A DNA stretch of 11,112 nucleotides from JAXDBV01 sp034678415 (lineage in GTDB: Bacteria; Bacteroidota; Bacteroidia; Bacteroidales; VadinHA17): positions 1-11,112 of the forward strand of contig JAXDBV010000112.1 in assembly GCA_034678415.1 (NCBI GenBank). The letters are read 5' to 3'. The notes under the pieces were generated by a model. That model searched no databases and was not told the origin of the DNA. It worked only from the letters and a program-made list of their open reading frames with translations. The translations under genes and the position numbers were made by a program. Within the stretch, counting starts at the first letter, position 1. Each line of letters begins with the position of its first letter. Shown here piece by piece: positions 1 to 7,008 of the stretch.

Positions 1-1434
1 TTCCTGGCCTTCACCCATGAACAATACAAAAAATACATAGGGAAAGAATTCGGCAAGACGGTCCTGGGATTTCGCGGGGATGAACCCGATTACGGATTCA
101 TCCCCTGGACGCCCCGCCTGCCCGATGTGTTCTCATGTCGCAAAGGTTATGATGTGCGACCGTACCTCGCTGCTTTTTTCCTTCCCATAACGGACGACAC
201 CATACAACGAATCAGGGCCGATTACTGGGATGTATGGTCGGATATGTTCGGTGAGAGTTATTTTAAAGTTCTTGCTAACTGGTGTGGCGATAACCATCTC
301 TCTTACATGACGCATCTCAATCATGAGGATCAGATGGTGGCGCTGGCGCGTAGCAGCGGCGACTTCTTCGAAAACCTGAGGCATGTACAGATTCCCGGTG
401 TGGATGCTATCTGGAATCAGATATGGCCTGACCGTGTGGCCGATTTCCCGAAATATGCCTCATCGGTGGCACACCTGTATGGACAACGTTTTGTGCTGAG
501 CGAGAGTTTCGCCGCATACCGTACCGCTCCCGACCTGAAGCAGGCAAAGTGGGTGATCGATCACCAGTTTGCCAGGGGTATCAACCTGTTCGAATTCATG
601 TTCTGGGCTTCATCGGCCTCGGGCTGGAAAAATCCTTCGGGATGGATGGCCGACGAACGGTTCCCGTCAGTGGTAACCTATGTTAACAGGATGTCCTGTC
701 TCCTGTCCATGGGCCGGCCTGCCGCATCCATCGCCGTCTACTATCCCACTACCAGCCTGTGGCTGGGTGACATGGATGCTGATGCGGCAGTACTAAGGCT
801 CATGCAGCAGATGCTTGAACAGCAACGCGATTTTGATTTTGTTGATGAATACACCCTGACCCATGTTCTTGAACCCGTTGACGGGGGCTTGAGGAACAGG
901 AGCGGACAGGTATACAAGGCTGTACTGGTCCCTCCCTGCACCGCCATATCAAGAGCAGCGGCGAACCGTTTAAAGGAGTTCTCACTGTCAGGCAACACGG
1001 TGATATTCATCGGTGATCATCCTTCCATGATTGTGGACAGCGTCTTCAGGTATGCCACGGAAGGTTGGGAACCGGACTATGGCATCAGAGAGCCGTCAGT
1101 GAATATTACACCGACCGTTATCAATGCGCTACCTGTGCCCGATGTACGGCTGGATACCGGTCAGCCCTCCGTAAAGGTGCTGCACCGTCACATGAAGAAT
1201 GCCGAATTGTACTTCTTCTTCAATGAGAGCGGGGACCCTGTTAAAACCAACGCAACCCTCCGGGGACGAGGAAAAGCCCAGGTATGGGATGCCTTTACGG
1301 GGAAAATCACCCCTGTCAGCGGAGCGAAGAAAGCCAGACAAACCATCACAGTGTCCCTGGCACTGGAAGGATATGAATCAAGGGTTATAGTAATTGGGCC
1401 ACCACCCCGGTCAATGAACACGACACATCATTAA
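1..1434 (+). CDS. GH106-type alpha-L-rhamnosidase, 3' part (5' end outside window)
   Basis: The reading frame is open from base 1, so the first codons of the gene are outside the window; 477 residues remain of a family usually around 1000 residues or longer. The visible part fits the catalytic barrel and C-terminal part of GH106 enzymes, which remove terminal alpha-L-rhamnose from pectic glycans. Family-like stretches are GDEP (residues 26-29), PWTP and KGYDVRPYL shortly after, IPGVD, and YASSVAHLYGQRFVLSES ending in Glu168 plus Ser. In the characterised GH106 enzyme BT0986 two glutamates serve as acid and base; Glu28 and Glu168 are the natural candidates here, about 140 residues apart (my inference by motif position). 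After residue about 238 the sequence (AASIAVYYPTTSLW) looks like the accessory domain that follows the barrel. An in-frame GTG at 127 lies inside the conserved domain and is not the start. The next gene begins 35 bp downstream, suggesting one operon. The family call is from remembered motifs, not a search. Confidence 0.75.
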   Translation, partial: FLAFTHEQYKKYIGKEFGKTVLGFRGDEPDYGFIPWTPRLPDVFSCRKGYDVRPYLAAFFLPITDDTIQRIRADYWDVWSDMFGESYFKVLANWCGDNHLSYMTHLNHEDQMVALARSSGDFFENLRHVQIPGVDAIWNQIWPDRVADFPKYASSVAHLYGQRFVLSESFAAYRTAPDLKQAKWVIDHQFARGINLFEFMFWASSASGWKNPSGWMADERFPSVVTYVNRMSCLLSMGRPAASIAVYYPTTSLWLGDMDADAAVLRLMQQMLEQQRDFDFVDEYTLTHVLEPVDGGLRNRSGQVYKAVLVPPCTAISRAAANRLKEFSLSGNTVIFIGDHPSMIVDSVFRYATEGWEPDYGIREPSVNITPTVINALPVPDVRLDTGQPSVKVLHRHMKNAELYFFFNESGDPVKTNATLRGRGKAQVWDAFTGKITPVSGAKKARQTITVSLALEGYESRVIVIGPPPRSMNTTHH

Positions 1435-1459
1435 TTGGAAACAGAACATAAAAATTTAC

Positions 1460-1464
1460 GGAGG
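1460..1464 (+). promoter_or_regulatory. Ribosome binding site of the GH105 gene
   Basis: GGAGG lies 5 nt before the ATG at 1470. It is the only well-spaced strong Shine-Dalgarno match before any gene start in the window, and it supports the chosen start of the GH105 gene. Strong sites are uncommon in Bacteroidota. Confidence 0.65.
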
Positions 1465-1469
1465 TATTT

Positions 1470-2708
1470 ATGAGAAAAGCAATCTTAATCAGTATCAGCC
1501 TTATGCTGGCCGGTTTCCTGCATGCTCAGGACACCGATCTGGACAAGATCATTGTCAAACGCGTTGCCGACTACATTCTGGATGACACGAGATTAGGTTT
1601 TGTGAGCATGGACGGCCGGCAGACCTTTAGTTCCACACGTGATATCCCTGATAATGTGGATGTACGGCTTCAGAGCACCTTTGGTGAATGGCATTACACC
1701 AATGGGGTGTTGAACATCGCCATGGTCGACCTGGCAGAATTTCTCGGCGAGGAGAAATATTTCAACTATGCTGCCAACCATATCGCTTTCGGGATGGATA
1801 ATTACAAGTTTTTTCAGAAAAGGTTCAAGGGCGACCGTCCGCACTACTATTTTCCCCTGGGGCAGCTATGGACCATGAGCGAGCTGGATGACTGCGGCGC
1901 CATGGGTGCCAGTATGATCGAGGTGTACGCGAAGGTGAAACGGCCTGACTACAGGGAATACATAGAAAATACAGCCAAGCATATCACCTCTGTACAGGAG
2001 CGATTAACCGACGGCACACTGGTACGTACCTTTCCTCATGAGATGACCCTTTGGGGTGACGACCTATACATGAGCGTGCCCTTCCTGGCGCGCATGGCGA
2101 AACTATCGGGCGATATGAAATATTTTGATGATGCCATCCGCCAGGTGAATAATTTCACAAGTTACCTGTGGAACCCGGTTAAAGAGCTCTATTACCATTG
2201 CTATTACAGCGATCTGGGCCGTAACGGTGTGGCTCACTGGGGCCGCTGTAACGGATGGATCATGCTGGCAAAGGTTCAGCTCCTGAATCTCCTGCCGGAG
2301 GATCATCCGCAGCGCAAAGCCATAATCAGTGACCTGGAACAGCAGATCATTGGCATTGCCAAATACCAGGACGGAGAAGGATTATGGCATAACGTGCTCG
2401 ATAAAAACGATTCCTACTCAGAGTCGTCGTGCACCGCCATGTTTGTTTACTGTATTGCCCGTGCCGTGAACCAGGGATGGATTGACAGGAGGTATGCCAC
2501 CATTGCTCTCAGGGGATGGGACGGACTGAAGGAACACAAGATCACCGTTGAAGGCCAGATGAAGGATGTGTGCGTGGGAACAGGCATTGAAGATAACCTG
2601 GTGTTTTATTATAAACGGCCGGCACGTCTTAATGAGAAGCACGGGCTGGGAGCGCTCATCGAGGCAGGAATAGAAATCATCAAGCTCAAGAAATTGCTGA
2701 GAGGCTGA
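1470..2708 (+). CDS. GH105/GH88-type unsaturated rhamnogalacturonyl hydrolase
   Basis: A 412-residue protein, close to the usual size for a secreted GH105. These enzymes have an (alpha/alpha)6 toroid and hydrate the double bond of a 4,5-unsaturated uronic acid at the non-reducing end of lyase products, releasing it from rhamnose or another sugar. The N-terminus (MRKAILISISLMLAGFLHAQ) is a type I signal peptide cut near AQ, so the enzyme should be periplasmic. Family motifs in order are LDDCGAMGA (Asp140/Asp141), LWGDDLYMSVPFLARM (Asp197/Asp198), HWGRCNGWIMLAKVQLL, and SYSESSCTAMFVYCIARAV. In B. subtilis YteR, aspartates in the first two regions (Asp88 and Asp143) are the active-site pair, and the acids named here are their likely equivalents. 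The ATG is supported by a GGAGG at 5-nt spacing. The 35-bp gap behind the GH106 gene suggests co-transcription. Whether it acts on rhamnogalacturonan or another lyase product cannot be told from sequence. Confidence 0.88.
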   Translation: MRKAILISISLMLAGFLHAQDTDLDKIIVKRVADYILDDTRLGFVSMDGRQTFSSTRDIPDNVDVRLQSTFGEWHYTNGVLNIAMVDLAEFLGEEKYFNYAANHIAFGMDNYKFFQKRFKGDRPHYYFPLGQLWTMSELDDCGAMGASMIEVYAKVKRPDYREYIENTAKHITSVQERLTDGTLVRTFPHEMTLWGDDLYMSVPFLARMAKLSGDMKYFDDAIRQVNNFTSYLWNPVKELYYHCYYSDLGRNGVAHWGRCNGWIMLAKVQLLNLLPEDHPQRKAIISDLEQQIIGIAKYQDGEGLWHNVLDKNDSYSESSCTAMFVYCIARAVNQGWIDRRYATIALRGWDGLKEHKITVEGQMKDVCVGTGIEDNLVFYYKRPARLNEKHGLGALIEAGIEIIKLKKLLRG

Positions 2709-3008
2709 TGAATCCTGAACAGAGGAACCTGCGGGAGCACCCTGGTATTTAACCGTAGTAAAGGGTTGCATGAACATTGGTTGAAGGGATAGTCTTCCTT
2801 GTGATCAGCATCCGGTATTACCTGTGACAGGACAAACTTAAAGTTCTGACATCTCAGGATTACCGGAATAAACCGTACTTGTTCGCGCGTACGGTAAGGG
2901 CAGGTAAATGGAGGTATGGACAGGCGTGGCCAGTACGGAAGGTTGAAGGGTTATATAGATTATTTGGTGCTCCGGGCGAAAATGTCTCACCATGAAAGTA
3001 CATCGTCC
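2709..3008 (+). other. 300-bp gene-free spacer before the DUF4450-like gene
   Basis: No convincing gene is seen on either strand. It contains a short inverted repeat at 2872-2895 and a GGAGGT directly touching an ATG at 2916, too close to serve that start. No match to the Bacteroidota -7 consensus TAnnTTTG was found, and no GC-rich hairpin followed by a T tract that would mark a terminator after the GH105 gene. Two TGTGA half-sites occur (2800-2804, 2823-2827), without a matching second half. Confidence 0.5.
2872..2895 (+). repeat. Inverted repeat, 7-bp arms
   Basis: ACCGTAC (2872-2878) pairs with GTACGGT (2889-2895) across a 10-nt loop. It lacks a following T tract, so it is not a normal terminator. 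It could be an operator or a weak RNA hairpin; chance is also possible. Confidence 0.3.
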
Positions 3009-6000
3009 ATGAGGTACAACATTTTCTTCGTTATTGCATTTTTTTTGTTCGCCTGCCATCATGATCCTTTCCCCGAAGGATCGCCGGAGGCTTTGTGGCA
3101 CAACATCAGGCGTACGGTGCGATACCAGCCTGACACGTCCGATTTTGTGATCATGAACGGGAAGCGGCGGTTCAACAGGGCTTTATATGGTACCAACAGT
3201 GCGTTCAGGGTTGAAGTCGGCGACCTCCCCGAATTTGCCCTGTACCTGCCGGGTATGGGGGGTTGTTTCCGCCTCGCATTGATCTCCGGCAGCGCCGGTA
3301 AATGGCTAACTGATGCGCAACAAATTGAAGCACGCTACCGGCCCGGATCAATGCTGTACCGCATTCATGATGAATGGCTGGGAGAAGGAACACTGCATAT
3401 ACATGTCCTCGCTATGGATGAAGCGGAAGGGATGATCCTCCGTGTTTCAACCAGCGAAGTGCCGTCTGATATGTATCTGTTGTGGGCCTTTGGAGGAGCC
3501 ACCGGGAAACGATTTCAACGCGACGGTGATATTGGTGCCGATCCCGAATCGTCCTTTGATCTGAAGCCTGAATATTGTGCTGATAATGTATATGAAATAG
3601 ATAAGAACATTTTTCAACTTTATTACGGGTCGGGCCGGCAACTCACAGAGGAAGAGCTGTATGAAATAAAGCATATCGCGGGGGATGAAAAAGCATCGGG
3701 AGAACTGTCACAGCCGTTAAAGAGGCTGACGGGCATTGTCCCGCCCTCATCGGAGATAAAACTGGCGGATGCAACCAGCCAGGGCTCCCCTACGGAATTC
3801 TTTTCTTCTGCGGTGAACGGCGCCCCGGCAGTCACCGGAAGATTAAACATTTGTGGCGGACATGAACATTTTTTCGCCGTGTTCAGTACTGAGCCGGGAC
3901 CTTCAGTATCTTACGATGAGCTGCAAGGTTTGTTTGATGCCGCAGAGGAAAAACGAGTTTTGCTGGCCAGCAAGATCAGGGTCAATACTCCTGATCCGTA
4001 TATAAATACCATTGGCGGTGCTTTGTCGGTTGCTGCCGATGCCATATGGGAAGATCCTTCGTACCTGCATGGGGCGGTAGCCTGGAGAAGCAGGCTTAAC
4101 GGCTGGCGCGGTGCATATGCCGCCGATCCGCTGGGCTGGCACGACCGTGCGCAAAGGCATTTCAGTAGATATGCCCTCTCGCAGGTAACCCATCCCGAGG
4201 ACGGTCCCGTGGTGCCCGACACGGCCCTGAACCTGGCCCGACAGAAGGAGACACTTGGCACAGCATTGTTCAGCAGCGGGTATATCAGTCGTTTCCCGGG
4301 CGGAAACATACGCTGCCATCATTACGACATGAACCTGGTTTTTATCGATCAGCTGTTATGGCATTTCAGGTGGACGGGAGATACCGGTTTTGTGAAAGAA
4401 ATGTGGCCTGTGCTGAAACGTCACCTGGCCTGGGAAAAACGATGTTTCGACGCGGATGATGACGGATTGTATGACGCCTATTGCTCCATATGGGCCAGCG
4501 ATGCGGTGCAATACAGCAGCGGCGGGGTGACATACTCATCCGCGTATAACTACCGTGCAAACCGTATAGCTGCTGAGCTTGCTCCTCTTATGGGTGAAAA
4601 TCCCGAACCCTTCAGGGAACAAGCCGATAAAATCCTTAAAGCAGTAAACACCATACTCTGGATACCATCCCTTGGCCGGTATGCTGAATATAAGGATTTC
4701 CTGGGATCAGGTCAGCTGCATCCATCCGCAGGAATATGGACGGTATATCATGCCATCGATTCGGATATACCTGATATTTTTCAGACCTACCAGGCTTTGC
4801 GGTACGTTGATACAGAGATCCCTCATATACCGGTGCGGGCGGAAGGCCTCGACCGTGATGAGTACCATGTACTGTCCACCACCAACTGGATGCCATATAC
4901 ATGGTCGGTCAATAACGTGGCTTTGGCAGAGCTGTTGCACCTCAGCCTGGCATACTGGCAGGGTGGAAGGCATCAGGAGGCATTCCGTTTATGGAAAAGC
5001 GCGCTGATGGAAAGCATGTACCTCGGGGCCAGTCCCGGCAACTTCGGACAGCTGCTCTTTTACGATGCCATGAGAGGCGAGTTGTACAGGGATTTTGCCG
5101 ATCCTGTCGGTATAGCTGCCCGGTCGCTGGTGGAAGGATTGTTCGGCATCACCCCGGATGCAATAAACGGCATATTGTCATTACAACCCGGGCTGCCGGA
5201 TGAATGGGACCATGCCTCCCTGACCACACCCGACCTGACGTTCGTCTTTAGGAAAGAACAAAATTCTCACAACTACAAATTATCGAATTTCCTGAACGAT
5301 TCTCTCCGGCTGATCCTCCGGGTGAGAGCATGGGGGAAGACGGTAAAGGAAGTGAAGGTAAACGGAAGACCAGTACCATGGTCCATCATTGAATCTGTTG
5401 ACCATCCCATGCTGGAAGCGGACTGTGGCCGCGGTCAGGTGTTTGATATCGGGATCGCCTGGGCGGGGCAGAACCCTGAAAATATCGATGTCAGCGATGC
5501 AACAGCGATCAATGAGGAGGTTACCTTCGGCTGCCGCGATGCGGAGATTATCGAGCTGTATGATCCCCAGCACATATTTTCGAAATACCGTATTGAAAAG
5601 AATAATTTCAGGGGGAGGATTACCGGTGAAAAAGGGAACCGTACCGCCTTCATCAGGCTCCGGCAGGGTGATTTCACATGGTGGGAACCTGTACTTCCGG
5701 TTATCAGGGAGCCTGTTGAGTTTATTGCCGAGCGCGATCAGGACCGGAAGGCACTGAAATTCAGGGTTAGAAATAACACACAGAAGAAAATCTCTGGTAC
5801 CATTATTGTCAACCCCGGAGTGAAGAACTGGAAAGTAGTAACGGGAGTTCCTGCCGGTGGTATATCGCGTGAGTTCTCCGTTCCTCACCAATACCTGGTT
5901 ACGGGTTCCAACATAGTTGTTTTTGAGAGGAATGACGGATGGATCTTCCGGGGAACTCTCGTAAACTGGATAATTGAAAACAAACGGGATTGTGAATATG

Positions 6001-6722
6001 AGTCGATTGACCTGTCCGGTATTTTTAACGACCGCGTGACGCAAATCTTCAACAATGAATATCTTTCACCGCGATCCCCTTATCCAACCGTGCAGTTACC
6101 GAAGCATGGGATTGGGAACTGGTGTTATCCCCTAGTTGAGGTAAACATTGACGATTCAGGATTGCGTACCGCTGCGGGCAGCCAGGACAGGATCGTGCTG
6201 CCTCAGAATATCCCGTTCCTGACACCCGGTACACCGGGTACAAAGAACATTGTATTCACCTCATTGTGGGATAACTATCCTCGTAATGTTTCAATACCGC
6301 TATCGGGAAAAGCCTGTCATGCATATTTTTTGATGACAGGATCCACGAATCCCATGCAGACGAGGCTGGAGAATGGTAAGATAAATATTGAATACGGAGA
6401 TGGCACGGGTGAGGAGCTGTCACTCAGGAATCCTGAGACATGGTGGCCTATAGAACAGGATTATTATACCGACGGGTATGCTTTCAGGATTGATGCACCG
6501 AAGCCTCCACGCCTGCTGCTGAAAACAGGAATGACAGTCGGCGACACAACGAAGTATACCGTCATCAGAGGCTTTACGGATTTCGGGATTGACGGTGGTG
6601 CGGCGACAGTGCTGGACCTGCCCCTCGATCCGGCAAAGGAACTGAAGCAACTTCGCCTGTCGGCCACCGCGAACGAAGTGGTGATAGGACTGATGGGAGT
6701 GACATTGATGCGCGATAAGTAA
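3009..6722 (+). CDS. DUF4450-like lipoprotein with glycosidase-type alpha/alpha toroid, function unknown
   Basis: I place the start at the ATG at 3009, giving 1237 residues. From there the protein opens with a lipoprotein signal (MRYNIFFVIAFFLFAC) whose lipobox ends at Cys16, so it should be anchored in a membrane. In-frame ATGs at 2916 and 2982 would add 31 or 9 polar residues ahead of it. Residues about 20-290 resemble DUF4450 (for example PEFALYLPGMGG), a domain found in large Bacteroidota PUL proteins. Residues about 328-745 look like an (alpha/alpha)6 glycosidase core: GWRGAYAADPLGWHD (365-379), a tGD-type helix repeat, DADDDGLYD (481-489) with Asp498 just after, STTNWMPYTW (623-632), ASPGNFGQ (from 674), and a closing LQPGLPDEW as in GH78/GH95 enzymes. 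The remaining about 490 residues are beta-rich, with conserved-looking stretches such as FTSLWDNYPRNVSIPLSG and GSTNPMQ. Acidic residues in the core could be catalytic, but I know of no proven reaction. Neighbours suggest a role on a rhamnose- or uronate-containing glycan. The CDS is certain; the family name is from memory. Confidence 0.65.
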   Translation: MRYNIFFVIAFFLFACHHDPFPEGSPEALWHNIRRTVRYQPDTSDFVIMNGKRRFNRALYGTNSAFRVEVGDLPEFALYLPGMGGCFRLALISGSAGKWLTDAQQIEARYRPGSMLYRIHDEWLGEGTLHIHVLAMDEAEGMILRVSTSEVPSDMYLLWAFGGATGKRFQRDGDIGADPESSFDLKPEYCADNVYEIDKNIFQLYYGSGRQLTEEELYEIKHIAGDEKASGELSQPLKRLTGIVPPSSEIKLADATSQGSPTEFFSSAVNGAPAVTGRLNICGGHEHFFAVFSTEPGPSVSYDELQGLFDAAEEKRVLLASKIRVNTPDPYINTIGGALSVAADAIWEDPSYLHGAVAWRSRLNGWRGAYAADPLGWHDRAQRHFSRYALSQVTHPEDGPVVPDTALNLARQKETLGTALFSSGYISRFPGGNIRCHHYDMNLVFIDQLLWHFRWTGDTGFVKEMWPVLKRHLAWEKRCFDADDDGLYDAYCSIWASDAVQYSSGGVTYSSAYNYRANRIAAELAPLMGENPEPFREQADKILKAVNTILWIPSLGRYAEYKDFLGSGQLHPSAGIWTVYHAIDSDIPDIFQTYQALRYVDTEIPHIPVRAEGLDRDEYHVLSTTNWMPYTWSVNNVALAELLHLSLAYWQGGRHQEAFRLWKSALMESMYLGASPGNFGQLLFYDAMRGELYRDFADPVGIAARSLVEGLFGITPDAINGILSLQPGLPDEWDHASLTTPDLTFVFRKEQNSHNYKLSNFLNDSLRLILRVRAWGKTVKEVKVNGRPVPWSIIESVDHPMLEADCGRGQVFDIGIAWAGQNPENIDVSDATAINEEVTFGCRDAEIIELYDPQHIFSKYRIEKNNFRGRITGEKGNRTAFIRLRQGDFTWWEPVLPVIREPVEFIAERDQDRKALKFRVRNNTQKKISGTIIVNPGVKNWKVVTGVPAGGISREFSVPHQYLVTGSNIVVFERNDGWIFRGTLVNWIIENKRDCEYESIDLSGIFNDRVTQIFNNEYLSPRSPYPTVQLPKHGIGNWCYPLVEVNIDDSGLRTAAGSQDRIVLPQNIPFLTPGTPGTKNIVFTSLWDNYPRNVSIPLSGKACHAYFLMTGSTNPMQTRLENGKINIEYGDGTGEELSLRNPETWWPIEQDYYTDGYAFRIDAPKPPRLLLKTGMTVGDTTKYTVIRGFTDFGIDGGAATVLDLPLDPAKELKQLRLSATANEVVIGLMGVTLMRDK

Positions 6723-7008
6723 TTTATAATCACAATCATTCCCTGGACAGGTAGTTCGAATGGATCATAGTGTCCATCATAACAGTGATTAAAAGACACT
6801 TGCAACCATCAAAAACCTGCAAGAATAATGTTTTTCCGTACCTTACCATATTACAATTAATGCAACATGGCACGAATTAACGTCTAATACAATGGTTAAG
6901 GTTTTCCGCCGGATCAAATATTTTTTCAATCCAACGGCTGCTGACACAACGGTTTTATGTAATCTCTCAAACAACATGTATCGTTACGAATCAATACTAA
7001 GGGACATC
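6723..7008 (+). other. 286-bp AT-rich spacer before the GH95 gene
   Basis: No gene is seen here; an in-frame ATG at 6892 would only lengthen the GH95 protein with a poor N-terminus. The stretch holds two weak inverted repeats: TGGACA/TGTCCA (6744-6749 and 6771-6776) and CTTGCA/TGCAAG (6799-6804 and 6818-6823), the second followed seven nt later by TTTTT. TTTG does not occur on the + strand, so no standard Bacteroidota -7 element is present. An AATCACA half-site (6728-6734) matches one arm of the palindrome in the susC leader. Confidence 0.5.
6799..6835 (+). terminator. Weak candidate terminator after the DUF4450-like gene
   Basis: A 6-bp stem CTTGCA/TGCAAG with a 13-nt loop is followed by AATAATG and then TTTTT (6831-6835). 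The stem is short, the loop long and the T run displaced, so this is at best a poor intrinsic terminator. Confidence 0.2.

Noticed and set aside
2802..2810. TGATCAGCA shared with 9667-9675 in the susC leader
   Set aside because: One 9-mer match between spacers of about 300 and 460 bp is expected by chance roughly half the time.
5280..6044. 254-residue open frame on the - strand inside the DUF4450-like gene
   Set aside because: It lies opposite a clearly coding strand, shows no recognisable domain or signal, and similar antisense frames occur opposite the other genes.
6744..6776. TGGACA/TGTCCA inverted repeat after the DUF4450-like gene
   Set aside because: Six-bp arms across 21 nt with no T tract or flanking pairs are too weak to call an operator or terminator.
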